Below, in pieces: positions 8,809-20,310 of a stretch of DNA of 36,504 nt (positions are counted from its first letter, which is position 1; each line of letters begins with the position of its first letter). The notes beneath the pieces are model-generated. The model searched no databases. It saw only the letters and a program-made list of their open reading frames with translations, and was not told the DNA's origin. The stretch lies in assembly GCA_000349905.1 (NCBI GenBank), contig KB722771.1, forward strand, positions 78,169-114,672, in the 5' to 3' direction. Both the position numbers and the translations under genes were made by a program. Source of the DNA: Volvariella volvacea V23 (lineage: Eukaryota; Basidiomycota; Agaricomycetes; Agaricales; Pluteaceae).

Positions 8809-10989
8809 TTATGGTACATCGCGGTCACTCACTATCAACACCTTATTCCCTCTCTCTTCATCCATCCTCTTCAACTCTAGGATACGATCCTTCAACTCGG
8901 CTTCAAATGCTTCCTCTAGCTCCTCCACTTCCAACTTTGGGTTCTTCTCCTCAAACCCTACAGCCTCATCCTGTACATTTGAGTTCTGCAATACCCTTGC
9001 AACAGTAAACAAACTAAAAACCTCTCCTTTTCCCGATCTGAAGAGCGCCAAGATGTTCACGGCATTTAATATAGTCAACAGAATTATTGATGCGATGGCA
9101 TATGGCCAATGTGCGGTAAAGGCAAGGCTTGGTGTGAACGTTATCCCAGGGAGTGCCTCCGTGCCGAGCAAGCCAGTCATATAAGGCTTGGTAGCCGATT
9201 GAAGGAATCTGGCGTACATTGACGTGATGTTGGGGATCGGTGTCGGTGTCCATATAACCTGTCTGGGGTTTACCACGACATAATAGGGATCTACTTGCTC
9301 CTGTCCGAAAATAAGAGAAAAAAGCATGTTTGACACGGAGCCTCCTCGTTCCCGTATTATTGTCGGGCCTGTCTCTCCGAAGAGGGAGAAGAGTTTGGTG
9401 AAAAACAGCTGGGCGTCCGTCGGGTTCAAATTGCCTTGATCCACCTGGCTAGTTGGGTTATCCCAGATGGGAGGAGTGTTTGCTGGTAAAATGGTGAGGT
9501 CTCTCCCTTTCGTCTGGACTTGAACAGTTTCGATAGAGAAATTAGGGGAGCAAGCAAGGAAGGCGACCTCATAGATACCGACTGTGTTATCTATATAGAG
9601 CATCGGTAGCCCTGTTGAGTTGAAGGTCAAATACTCGTGATTGCCGCTGCCGTGATATAGGAACTGTGAGAGCATCCAGACGGAATATCCACCTGACAGG
9701 GGCTCAAGTGTGGTCCGGTTATAGGCAGCGTAGGGATACTCCGTAGCGTATCTTATGTCCAATCTGCGGTTATCTGGAAGGATCACCATCAGCGGTGTAT
9801 ATAGATAGAGCCTCAAGCACTTGCCATAATCTCCAGCAAAGAAAAATGCGAGGTCGATGTCCAAATCTAGCATTGAGACACGTATCATTGTATCGTCGTT
9901 GGTGTCATTCAAATGAAAGGTATTCCCTGTGAGGTTGGTAGCCTGCCAGCTACATGACGGTCGCAATGCGAAGGCATTTGTAAGCCAACGAGTAGGTACT
10001 GTGGGCGAGAGATCTATCGGTAGTGGAATGATATACTGAGGAGGATCTGCAAGTCCAAATTGAGAATAATGAACGCTAAAAGAATAGCTAACGTTCAGCT
10101 CCATCTCTGCCCAGACAAGAGTGGCAGCCTCTTCCAGTTTACTGTACATTTCGTTGGTATATTCGTGGATGGCGCAATCACGTTCCGGAGCCCAGACGGC
10201 ATGAAGACTTTGAAGCGCGAGCAACGTAATTGGTCAGAGTCGACGCCGACCTGCAAAACCACTAAACCTACAGGCATTTCCCCACGGACTCGGGTTTGAT
10301 GGCGCTTACTTCCATCGGCGTCACATCAGACTCAAGCGGAATCTCTCTCACGGTCACTTTTGGCGCGAATCAGTTCATGAGCCCAACACATCACCAGACT
10401 AAAAAGGAGCACTTACACGCAACTGGAACAAGCGCAGAGACCGCCATCGCGATAAATCCACAAACAAATGCCATTGTAAAATGTGCACTGCACTGCCCTC
10501 TGATGATGATGATAATGGTTTCCCATGTCCCAAGCGAGGCCGACGACACTGAATTTGCGGTAGCAAGATTGACCACTTTTTTGCTGTCCGACCACCTTAG
10601 TGAACGAAAGAATTCTTCGCCCTAATCCAGTAAGTATTCGAAGTATGAGTTTCGCTGGCCGAGTTGTGGCTTGTTGGCGTAGTAAGGCTGTTGTGCGCAC
10701 CTTGATATCGGTTAGTAAGGCCTTGATCGGCCACAATGCCAGTGTGATAATTAAGATGTTAATTGTCGTAATTCCTGATTTTACAGTACCTGGGCACAGC
10801 CCATGAGTCCGGACCTGTATACTAAAGTAGCACGAACTCACTAAGGTTCTCCGGAGAAGTGTCTATCAACCCATATCCGTTTATTAAGACTGTACGATAT
10901 TGTACTGTCCAGCAGAAACCCAGGTACGCCAGAGATATGACCGGTAATAGTGACACTTTCAAGAGGTTAAGTGGAGTTCCAAGTCCCAT
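8809..10989 (-). CDS. 641-aa multi-pass membrane protein with large extracellular domain
   Basis: Exons: 10989..10842, 10789..10701, 10621..10417, 10356..10272 and 10207..8809; introns of 52, 79, 60 and 64 nt, every junction in phase. Hydrophobic segments: LLKVSLLPVISLAYLGF near residues 9-25, ITTINILIITLALW near 55-70, FTMAFVCGFIAMAVSALVP near 125-145, and WPYAIASIILLTILNAVNIL near the C-terminus. Between the third and fourth is a domain of over 350 residues with many N-glycosylation sequons (for example NVS, NLT, NDT, NRT, NST, NIT). The tail after the last helix is rich in Glu and Lys and coiled-coil-like. This layout resembles large-ectodomain membrane proteins common in agaricomycetes and the ascomycete DUF3176 type. 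A family assignment needs a profile search. The role is unknown. Confidence 0.8.
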
Positions 10990-11546
10990 GGAATGGGCCA
11001 AGCGGAGGGGCTCGAGCTTTCAAAAGTTGGACGTAGGATACTTTGTGCACCACAAACCTCCATCCTATTAAAATGGCCTTGGTTGCCACCAATGGTACAT
11101 TGTTCCACTTGTTGGTGACCAGGGTCTGGCATTAGGCAATGACGAACCGGAAAAAAACAACAAGGACCATCTGTTGGCATATGTGGAAAGCATTGACAGG
11201 CGTGCCGTTAAGCCTCGAGCTAACAAAAACGTTTTTAAATCTTGGCTAAAAGCCCAGTGAGCATTTTTGCTTGCGTTCAAGAGGTCGTTCTTAGTGCTTC
11301 GAGGTTATATCTGATTGTGGTGAGTTAAGTATTACTAGTTAAACCTCTTGGTAGCACATTGTTTTTCTACGTGTCTTTCTCGACCTTCCCTTCGTTCTGT
11401 AGGTCCTATGACGCAAAAGAAATTCCCCCACTCTCATGCTCATTGAATGCATCGATTTCATACATATTATCGCCTTATATTTCTAGTGTACTTACTACAT
11501 TGTGCAAATGTGCTGCGTGCAAGTCTAGTGTAAATAATTAAATCGA
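10990..11546. other. Intergenic between membrane-protein gene and its decayed paralogue
   Basis: This is the upstream region of the membrane-protein gene. No supported coding exon is present on either strand and no clear TATA box is visible near the ATG at 10989. Confidence 0.35.
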
Positions 11547-11900
11547 TCAATGCTCGTTACCGGATAGTGGTTGCTCAGAGGCTCCTGCTGGCACCGTGCT
11601 ATTCCCACCAATCATCATCGACACGTCCTCTCCATCCATATGCTTCAGCTCCAGGAAATAGCACTTGTTGTCATCCTTGGCCGCATCAACGCCACTCATT
11701 GTCCCATTCCTGCTCTTCTGAAGTTGTTTCTTCATGCTTGAACCCTGCAACGCACTTGCAGTCGTAAACAGGCTAAACGTATCTGCAACGTTAGTGGTAT
11801 CAGTCGTCAGTCTCGAAGGAACAATGACTGACGTGGTATTCCAACTCTCAACCCCCATCCCGTTCACGTACAGGGACTTGGAAAAGGGTAATCTCAGATG
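11547..11900 (-). pseudogene. C-terminal remnant of a second membrane-protein gene
   Basis: The minus-strand frame reads TFSLFTTASALQGSSMKKQ and then YFLELKHMDGE. These parallel FSLFTVARVLQNSNVQDE and RILELKRMDEE in the cytoplasmic tail of the intact protein at 8809-10989. The frame ends LSGNEH at 11547. The preceding helix and ectodomain are not recognisable, although hydrophobic and Ser/Thr-rich readings continue upstream. Similarity is short, so divergence by decay and a truly different paralogue cannot be told apart. Confidence 0.5.
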
Positions 11901-12940
11901 ACAAATGGAACCATGACTTGATAAAGGATGCTTCCAGTCGGACTGTGGCCAAGTCAAAACATAGAATAGCGCGTGCTGCCCGTACGCCTGCTGGAAGCAA
12001 GGGCGGGGGACATGAGAAGATTGAAACTAAAACCTCAATCCACACTTACGCTGCTCCTTCAGACGCTTGGCATGTCCCTCGCCATATTCAAAAATCTCTC
12101 GTATTTTGCTTACTTGAGGTCCAGATCCAGAAAATACGATGGGGACGAGATCTTACGAGTCTTGATTCGTTCGATTGGCCAGCTCCTTCTCTCCTATGAC
12201 CTATTCCAGGTACCTTTGCTGGATTCATTGATGCAGAGTGGACGGCACGTCAGTTGACTTTGTCTATTGTTGTGAATAGCACCCGAGGCGCCACTAAACC
12301 GGAGGTTATCATTACTGGGGTAGCCAAGGATACGGCCATGCTGACATCTCCGCTGTGTGTGGTCCTGGCGAACCATGGAACAATGACAGAGGAAAAATGG
12401 TAGAGTCGAGATCGACATGAAGTACTTTGACATTCAGAACGACAGCGAGCAACAGAGGGCAGGACAATTAGGAGGGAGTGATAACCGGGTGCTTGGGGAT
12501 GGGGGAACGGGAACGGAACGGAATGCTCCAAGCAATAATTATCCTGAGATCATCCAAAAACATGATGCCAGGTTCGGCACAGGATTGCGAATGGGAGGCG
12601 AATACAATCATTCCCTTGAACCTCCAACACCAAACCCTCACTCTGATTGGATGCGTGGACATGGGCTGATGATCGGGGAGCAAGTAGGCAGAACCAATGA
12701 GGCACTATCGCATGACCAAGTCTTCAATTTCCAGAATGAGGATGTGGGAATGCAGGGTGTCAGGGAGAGAAAGATCATCGTTGTATCAAAGCGGAAGTCA
12801 GTCGCATGCTCAACAGGGAGATTGTTCGGGAGACTTTACTAGCTATTTTCCTCTGAAGGGAATGCCTTTGGAATGAACTGGTGGATTGTCCAATGCATCG
12901 GAGCATGAGTTGGTAAAGCGTTGAGCTGGAATACCAAAGG
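11901..12940. other. Unassigned stretch, possibly eroded membrane-protein paralogue
   Basis: Open frames of 60-140 codons exist on both strands, the longest being 12417-12842 on the plus strand. None shows a recognisable motif or coherent splicing. By position this could hold the eroded body of the paralogue whose tail is at 11547-11900, but I could not align it. Confidence 0.3.
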
Positions 12941-12944
12941 CGTA

Positions 12945-13025
12945 TTACCTTATATAGGAGGATTTCCTAATGAGGATAAGCAAGTTTGAGATTGTGGGCG
13001 TTTATTTTTCATCGAGATGTCCGGA
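12945..13025 (+). promoter_or_regulatory. Type T-style core promoter and leader
   Basis: TTATATAGGAGGATTTCCT is followed by GTGGGCGTTTATTTTTC, the same TATA and leader string found at 14521, about 20380 and (minus strand) 6170. It stands upstream of the type T relic at 13450-14280 and marks the lost 5' end of that copy. Confidence 0.55.
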
Positions 13026-13449
13026 CGGAAACTTGGACTACCGCCGATCATCTTGAGCCGCCTGCATCTGAACTCTTACCCTCCCACTTGAGGCCTCTCT
13101 ACACTACCTTACGATTCAAGCAACTCCAGTGCCGCACAGCCATTGTTGCTGATCCTTTTAGTCGTCTATGCCACAACCTCATTCTTACGATGCTCAAAGG
13201 ATGGGCTGGTTAACGACGACTACACTTCCTACGTGCCCATTGTTCTCGGTTGCAACCTGTCATCAAGAAACGACATAGGTAAAAACGAGATTCTAGATAC
13301 AAATACAGTCAGGTATGCTATTCAGCTTCCGTCTTATACTCCCGGTGCTACTTATGCATCTCGCCTATCTCCATGTCTCCTCAAGCGCGATTTGGGTTCT
13401 TCTATCATGTGTAGGGTGTCATCGGCTCTGGCAGCATGTATAGTACTGC

Positions 13450-14280
13450 AGGTAACATGACGCCCACATATGCAACAGCTTCAAATCTCAAAAGGACGGG
13501 CTTTTTCGAGCCCCTGGAAGCGCTTATGAAGCAACAACCATCTCTAGCCAACCACAGTGCCTAATGATCATCAATGGCCTCGACGTTTTGGATTCCGAGA
13601 AGGATTGGGGCACGCTACTCGACTGCATTTATTCCATCTGCAAGACCGGTGCACTATCCTTTGGCTCCTGCCATTCCGTGGTGGATATCTAGGGGATGCT
13701 ATTGGTAGTCATGCACTCTCGATAAAGGGATTTGTCTCTCCTCCCCCCATCACGCTTATGAAGGACAAGATCCACTTGCAAGCCACGATCTACATCAAGG
13801 GTCATATGCATGCGGCCGGATCGCACTTAGGGACCTGGTTTGCCCATGCTATCGCAGGAGTCGGTCCAGGACGTTCTCAAACAGTTAGATGGACAGTTCA
13901 CATATCTGGTCCGGGCGGCGAAGTACATCTCCACCGCACATGATCCCAACACGCAATGGTTGCGGCTGAAGACATACAAGTCGAGCTTCCCAAAGATCTC
14001 GACGCCATGTATCTCTCCGTGATAAAATCAGTCGCTCAGAAATCGGACAATACCTTCATCTCACTCCCTATCACTTCCTCTACGAGGATCCCAGAAATTC
14101 CACGATTGAAGCTGTCACGAATCACTGGCACGTCGATCGCAACAAGATTGAACTGGCCACTGTTCCTCTCCATGGGGTTGTTCTCTCTGTGGGAGAGGAC
14201 AACTCTATCGTACTCGATCATTATTCTTTATATACTTCCTTCGCCCCGAAAAGCGGGGCAAGACGTTAGGCTGGGGCCCG
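13450..14280 (+). pseudogene. Type T NACHT relic with several frameshifts
   Basis: Fragments in different frames align in order with the type T protein at 4055-5688. EPLEALMKQQPSLANH matches RPLETLMQQQPSLADH. LMIINGLDVLDSEKDWG matches the Walker B region LMIIDGIDAYDSEKGWS. LLDCIYSICKTGA matches LLDCIHSICKTGA, and LDGQFTYLVRAAKYIS matches TGQFTYLVRAMAYIA. DLDAMYLSVIKS matches DLNAFYCSAAKA. A stop follows LANHSA and at least three frame changes occur. No Walker A is found upstream. It is a dead copy, orphaned from any type G partner, since the gap and another promoter follow. Confidence 0.75.
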
Positions 14281-14460
14281 AGGAATTTGACGTTTGGGAG
14301 CTAAAACGTATGCTACAAGTGAGAACTTCTCCGTCACCATCCTGGGTTTACTGACATCGATTGGACGTATTAGGACATCTGTAATAAGTTGCTTGCCATG
14401 AACGGGCGTTAAGATACCTGCCCACGGTTTTGAGCTGGTCGCGGATCATGGACATTGGGC

Positions 14461-14660
14461 CTTTGAGAGGTTTTCTGGTAAATGATAGATCTCCAATCGA
14501 TGCCAAAGCATATGCTTCCATATATAGAACTTATTTCTATTTTAGGCAAGTTTGTGCTTGTGGGCGTTTGTTTTTCGCACTGTCCGACACCCGCTGAGCA
14601 TCAGCCATCACCCAGTGATGATTTCGTAGTTTCTGTCGCTATATTTCTTAACTCCTACTC
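14461..14660 (+). repeat. Orphan type T promoter and leader, repeat of 20311-20520
   Basis: The block contains TATATAGAACTTATTTCTAT at 14521-14540 and GTGCTTGTGGGCGTTTGTTT. It matches the segment upstream of the relic at 20533 with only scattered differences. No type T coding sequence follows here, so it is a promoter without a gene, either cut off by a rearrangement or separated from its body by the assembly gap at 15751. Confidence 0.6.
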
Positions 14661-15095
14661 AAGACGTCTCTGGAAGTCCTCGCAGCTCTGACTGGCCACA
14701 CCACCTGTATTGGCAGGGAGAACAGCCTGAGGGAGTGGTTAATGCGGATTCATACAATATGCCAGTAAGGCTTGACTGACTGACAGAGTTGCCTCCTGCA
14801 CGGCCGTTGTTCTCGATTGGACCCCTGGTAGCCATAGGCGCGGTAACTAAAGTTTGATGCTCCAGGATAAGTAAGTTATTTTCATTCGCACCCAGCTCTA
14901 ACATCTCATCAAAGCAGAGGTCCGCTATCACTCTAATCACATGGCAATGCACGACAGTCCGAGGATCCAGCGGGCCATCACACTACTTAGGTGCTGCGAA
15001 AGAAAGCAATCACCGAGCGGGCGGAGGTTCAAATTTGTGTCGAGAGCTTTCGGGGGCTAGACGGCACAACCGGGATGGGCCAAACCGGGGGATTG
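14661..15095. other. Unassigned stretch before the cysteine-rich candidate
   Basis: A 97-codon minus-strand frame (14659-14952) is open but has no recognisable motif or intron structure. No promoter or repeat is seen apart from the end of the leader repeat at 14660. Confidence 0.3.
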
Positions 15096-15454
15096 ATGGC
15101 TTTGTGGGTCTTATGTGCTCTGGTGTTCATCGGCATTGGTCGTGCGACCTCTGAACACTGTGAATGTAACAAGGTACACACTACATATTCAGTGAACTTT
15201 GCCCGACAATTGCCTCTACATGTCTGAGGAGAGTGTACACGCACGAAGTTGTCTTTCCTGTATGCCTTCATAAGAAATGTAATTGAACTTGCAGTCAGCA
15301 TTCCATCATCAATTCGTGAACAGTTGTACTCAAGTCTTGAGTGCACAGTAAGTCCGCTTTGCTAAGATGGATTTCGTCTTATGGGATTAGGACCACTGTG
15401 TCATGCCGCCGCATAAAAGCTGACCATTGCCTGCGACACACAACTCGAATTTGA
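15096..15454 (+). CDS. Possible small secreted cysteine-rich protein
   Basis: The ATG at 15096 opens MALWVLCALVFIGIGRA, a good signal-peptide-like start, followed by TSEHCECNK. A phase-consistent model joins 15096..15173, 15295..15347 and 15391..15454 (introns of 121 and 43 nt) to give 64 aa with cysteines in the mature part (HCEC, NSC, VSC, DHC). The first intron is long for this window and might hide another exon. The frame also reads through to a stop at 15225-15227. The signal-like start and recurring cysteines suggest a small secreted protein, but each exon is short and this could be chance. Confidence 0.3.
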
Positions 15455-15750
15455 TTCGAGATGGTGTAACCATTGCCTATAGGGCACGATGAAGTAGAGG
15501 ATCCTCTGTGGTGTGTCAATCCCCAATTTTCGGGGGTTAACATCCAAATATTCCACTCCTTAAGCCATGATGTCCACTATATTAGCCAGAGTCCAGCCAC
15601 TCAACTTTGTACAGCTCCAGAACCCTATAGGATAACTTGACAGGGGTTTCCGTGGTATCCGTTCCTTTCCTCATGTGTGTTGGAGCCACGTCTTGTCATG
15701 CTGGATGTACGTACTTTGGCTGACATTCTCTTTGTATTGGCGAATACAAT
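15455..15750. other. No gene seen before the gap
   Basis: Nothing recognisable on either strand. The sequence ends at the assembly gap, so a feature crossing it could be cut. Confidence 0.3.
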
Positions 15751-15850
15751 NNNNNNNNNNNNNNNNNNNNNNNNNNNNNNNNNNNNNNNNNNNNNNNNNN
15801 NNNNNNNNNNNNNNNNNNNNNNNNNNNNNNNNNNNNNNNNNNNNNNNNNN
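15751..15850. other. Assembly gap of 100 N
   Basis: Exactly 100 N, the usual placeholder for a scaffold gap of unknown size. The distance between the orphan type T promoter at 14521 and the type T gene at 16096 is therefore not reliable, and another gene could lie in the gap. Confidence 0.98.
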
Positions 15851-16095
15851 GAAACACGATCATAGGGAAGAAAGCAATTCCATATTGTATGCCCTTTGCG
15901 TAATGCTACTCAAATTTGGGCATGGTTTCAAAGTACACAGCTTTTGTTCTCCAAGCACGCCCTATTTGCACTTACAAATATCGGGGAAACCAAATGTTTG
16001 TGTGCTCAACCACAGATAACCAAGCAGCTATACGACGGGGCCCTTACATTCTCACCCCCCCCCCAGATAGCCTCTCGTCCTTCTCGTCCTTAAAA

Positions 16096-17863
16096 ATGGC
16101 CGTGGAGATGCCTACCCATGCGTTCACCCATTTGTTCCATTCCGGCAATGTGGTTGACGTTGACGGAAATGTGGCTGTAGTCAATGGAAAGGCAGAGTTT
16201 CACCGGAGTATGTTTTTCATTTGCGTAGAGTGAGGCAGTCCATTGAATAGCTGCAAGGTTCTCACTTTGTGATGGGGAACCTCAATCAAGGCTTACAGCA
16301 AGAGCCAGCCGAAGAATCGCGTTCCAAATGGAACAGCCCAAGTAGGTATTTTCCCTCAACCGGGTATGATAGCTCACATTTCGCTGTTTCATGGCAGTTC
16401 CAACCAGCCTACAAGCCATCGTCAATTGGGATGCCATGTGGTGCAGCCAAGCTCTGTCGCATATTAATTGTCATCACAACACCAGGAACAATTACCGGCG
16501 CCGTATAATCAATTGGTTCAAAGAGGGCTGTGGGGAAATTCTACTTCTCCGTGGGCCTATTGGTGTCGGAAAGACGGCGTTGTGTAGCAGTATCGCACAG
16601 GAGTTTGAAGACACATTATGTGGAGGTACCTACTTCATTCAGCCGAACAGCAACCCAGAGGACGACTTATTGAAGATGCCGGCTACACTTGCAATGGGGT
16701 TGAGTAGGAATTTCCAGCAGTATGGCAAGATTGCGAAGAGATACCTATCTAACGTAGGAAGTGATTACTACCTGGGCGGTAGCTCTAGGGAGAGATGGAG
16801 GGTTAGCTTGCTACTCCCCCTTCGAGATGCTATCCAGGAGTGTGGGTCGCGGCCAGAAAAACGATACCTCATGATTATCGACGGAATAGACGCCTGGGAG
16901 TGCAAAAAGCGATGGATCGAACTGTTCGGATGTATTCGTATGTTTTGCGAAGACGCCCAGCTTCCTCTAGCTTGGATAATCTCCTTCCGGTCAAGTGTGC
17001 CAATTAAAGGGATCCTCATGAAACACGAAATCAACTCCTTCATCTCTTCAAATGAAATAGTTCTCGCTAATGATGATGAAGCCGCGACAGACATTCAACA
17101 TTACGTTGACTATCACCTCAACGCAGTGACTTACGAAACATACGCACCTCCATCTGGCTCACGCGATCAATCCATATTCTCCGACAAGTCACTTCGGGAC
17201 CTCATGGACAGGGCTAATGGACAATTTGCTTTTGTTGACGACTCGATCGAGTTCATTGCTAATCCATTCCGCAACCCAGACGAGCAATATCAAGTACTGT
17301 GCACGGACGAAAGCATCCAAGTGGTGGCTTATGAGCGGTTAGATCGTCTGTATTATTCAGCGGTGCAATCGGCGATGCAGGGAAGTTCGGACGCAACCTT
17401 ACTCCGCAGAATTCTTCACCATTTAATTTACAAGGAGCCAGCGGGGTCGAGCATTCAAGCTATCGCAGAGTCGTGTGGATTCAGTCCAAGAGACCTCCAT
17501 GTGGCCGTGCTTCCGCTTGTAGGCAGTATCATCGCTTGCAATTTTCCACTGAAAGATACCGACATTCTGCAATTCTACCATCCTTCCTTCAAGGAATATA
17601 TAACCACGCAAGGACGAAGTCGCGAGCAATTTATCGAGGAGCATTTACACCCTATGGAGAACGAGGAACAAGCGTCAGATTTCAGCCCGGATTTCGCGGG
17701 GGAGAGTGTGAGCGTGCATGTAGCTCCGGAGCCAACACCTATCACGGAAAGGGTAGCTGCTAGGCTACCACGGATAGGCATTGCTGCATGGATGCTCGTA
17801 AGTTTCGTGTATAAATCACAGATTTCTTGCTCTAACTTGGCTTTACAGGGTTTTTTCCGATGA
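16096..17863 (+). CDS. Type T NACHT P-loop protein (NLR-like), intact, 536 aa
   Basis: Exons: 16096..16207, 16258..16341, 16398..17797 and 17849..17863; introns of 50, 56 and 51 nt, all in phase. Exon 1 encodes the motif SGNVVDVDGNVAVVNGK (near residues 16-32), the counterpart of SGNVNIYQ in the 4055-5688 protein. The linker NCHHNTR (89-95) precedes Walker A GPIGVGKT (118-125). Walker B is YLMIIDGIDAW (222-232), and IISFRSSVP follows. It is clearly diverged from the other type T gene but collinear with it. There are no C-terminal repeats. The last intron is 51 nt with no stop, so its retention would only add 17 residues. The gene ends 270 bp before the intact type G gene at 18133 on the same strand, making the only fully intact T-G pair here. 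Confidence 0.8.
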
Positions 17864-17993
17864 ACAAACCCTTATCTTAGACAAAAATGTATATATTTCT
17901 TATTGATCCATAATAAAAGATGTATTTCTGTCGGTATTGAGCAGGGATGGGTTATGAATTCTCCAAGGTTGTGAAGAGTTTCAAGATCCTGTC

Positions 17994-18021
17994 GTTCAAC
18001 GTTCAACGTTCAACGTTCAAC
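17994..18021 (+). repeat. Four tandem copies of GTTCAAC
   Basis: A perfect 7-nt repeat, four units, about 110 bp upstream of the micro-exon of the type G gene at 18133. A related GCGTTCAACC string occurs upstream of the copy at 24744. It could be a simple slippage repeat or a binding-site array. Confidence 0.85.
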
Positions 18022-18132
18022 CTTCACGTCAAGGGGAATCACGGAATGAGAACAATAGACGACAAACACGACCAAAGAGGCACTGTGCTTCTACCTTCCA
18101 ACAGATCCTATCCCACAGAAACTCTCACTGCG

Positions 18133-19935
18133 ATGTGGGTTCCTGCTGAAGGTAAAACTACCCTTCCAGTTGAATAGAATCTCATATACTAACCATGTAA
18201 CCAAGGACGATTTGAAGCTCTTAAACCCTATGTCACTATACCCGCGCTACACTTCGCCGCGGAGGAGGGCGAACCACTACACTACAACGCCGGATCACGA
18301 GCAACCCTCCTTCATCAGATCGATACCTGGGCCCAGGATCTTAGCTCTCCTTCTATTCTCTGCCTTACTGGTCCCATAGGCACTGGGAAGACTGTCATGG
18401 TGAAGGAAGCAGTAGGGCCAATCTGGAGGAGAGCCCACCTTGCTGGCGAATTTTTCTTTTGGAGAGGCAATCCGGCACGTAGTGGATTGGCTACATTTGC
18501 TACCACTTTGGCCTATCACCTCGGCTTCATCCTGCCTAGTGCGGCTAAGGTTATCCGAGCGACATTGGACGACAATCCCTCTATCCTACAAGCGCCCCCC
18601 GAGGAACAATGGGAAAGTTTGATCATTCGTCCGCTGCAAACTTTAGAAGGAGAAACAATCAGCTTTCGCCCTCTCTTCGTTATCGATGGAGTCGATGAGT
18701 GTCCGTCGCAGGATGATCAGCTGTGGGTAGTGCTGAAAATGGTAGAATTATGCAGCCGCTTTCCTGTGGCTTTGCTGTTATCCAGTCGCCCGGAATACCA
18801 CCTCAAAGTAGCCTTCTCGGCGTGTCGGAGGAAGTACCCTTCGTTATTTGGCCCCATCATAGAATTGAAGAACGACGACAACACGCGGCAAGACTTACGA
18901 GAATTGTTGCGTCCAATCTCTCACTACGTGAATGGAACGGAATTTGATCGCAACTGGACGCGGTCTATACCGCTAGATGAAACTTTTGAAGGCTTGATTA
19001 CGGATGCATGTGGGCAGTTCATCTTCGTGGATGGCATTCGCGATTATCTCGATCGAGATGACATTTCTTACGATGGATTCCCCGAGCAGATGAAGCAGTT
19101 ACGCCACAACGGACTTTTACAATCACAGGCATTTACTTCTCTTGACAAGCGCTACGATGACCTCATGACGGCAGCTAATTCGTACCTCACAGACGAGCAA
19201 AAGATAATCCGGGATAGGATATTTTATTATCTTTTATACATTCAACTTGACAGCATCCACGCCATTAGCATATTCTGGGAGAAATCTCCGGCAGCGATTC
19301 ATACGGTTCTACAGCAATACCACTCCGTAATACACGTCCCCACATCCAATCATCGTCCATTGAGCTTCATCACGTATAGCTTCCAAGGGTTCCTCTCGTC
19401 GCCGCACCGCGGGGGGGATGATGCAAAGCACTACATCTCAAAATCTTCCCTAGTGGTAGATGCATTCGAACGGAGTCTATACCTCGCTGAGCATCATGGC
19501 ATCCAACAAACGTCCAGGGCGCCTGCGTATCTATTCTCTCTCTGGCTCAAGTTGGGTGCCCAAATCGATCTCTTACCTAATTCTACCAATAGAGAAGCTC
19601 AAAACCGAGTAATTCGACTCCTCTCCGATTTCAACTTCTTGGCATGGGTGTCCCAATGGTACAGACAGAATAGAAGTGATGACCTCGATAACTCATATCA
19701 GGAGTTCCGGGGGTGGCTCGCACGTATATCGCAGGTTCGTCATGTTGCCACTGAATAAAATCCTAGCTCGCTTCTCACTAGTCGAATATTACAGAGTACC
19801 GTGAGCAAATTCCGCGAGGATGCCCTATTGAGGAGTGAAAGCTACTCCCCCGGCGGTGCTGGTGTTGGATTGCTGGTGCAATTCCTTAAGGCATTGCTAC
19901 CCGAATGGGTGATGGACGGTATCACGAATCGGTGA
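18133..19935 (+). CDS. Type G NACHT P-loop protein (NLR-like), intact, 562 aa
   Basis: Exons: 18133..18151 (19 nt, MWVPAEG), 18206..19734 and 19795..19935; introns of 54 and 60 nt, in phase. Exon 1 ends GAA-G in the type G copies that keep it, which supports this start over the first ATG of the long exon at 18397. Walker A is GPIGTGKT (62-69). Walker B is RPLFVIDGVDEC (about 161-172), and LLLSSRPEYHLK follows near 196. The C-terminal half is helical with motifs YLLYIQLDSIHAISIFW and YSFQGFLSS. The last exon ends LLPEWVMDG. No N-terminal effector domain, repeats or downstream membrane-helix exon are visible, unlike most paralogues. It is expected to be a cytosolic NTP-dependent oligomerising switch, working with its T neighbour; that partnership is inferred from layout. 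Confidence 0.85.
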
Positions 19936-20310
19936 ATTTAGAATGTAATCGCTAACTCATAACTAAGCGACACATGTATGTATGCGTGTATTCGAATGCT
20001 TGCATTTTAACTTTTGTAACCTCGTGACCAAGCCGGGTTATAGGAACCAAGACATGGTCAACGGACTTCATATTGATTCCCCGTCCACTGTACTACCAGC
20101 TTCGTATTCCAAATCAATCAACACGCTTCCAAACCGGACTCTCTATGTACTTGTCAACTATATGAAAGCGATACCTGTAACTGAATCACTTGCTCGGATT
20201 AACTCTACCGTCTATGAGGGGTTAACTAATTGCGTTAATCAATTACCTGTTACTGGCACATTTTCAAAGCTTCGTCCTACAGTTTTATGTTTCTCTCATT
20301 GTATATTAGA
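19936..20310. other. Intergenic, no gene seen
   Basis: A 111-codon frame (19982-20317, plus) has no recognisable motif. The position where other copies carry a membrane-helix exon holds no hydrophobic reading here. Confidence 0.35.

Noticed and set aside
10095..10277. Minus-strand 60-codon frame from a GTAAGC/TTTTGCAG splice choice in the membrane-protein gene
   Set aside because: It leads out of the conserved ectodomain frame; the intron 10271..10208 keeps the frame and has a branch-like CTGAC.
15675..16019. Open frames spanning the N block
   Set aside because: They are open only because N translates without stops; the flanks show no coding sign.
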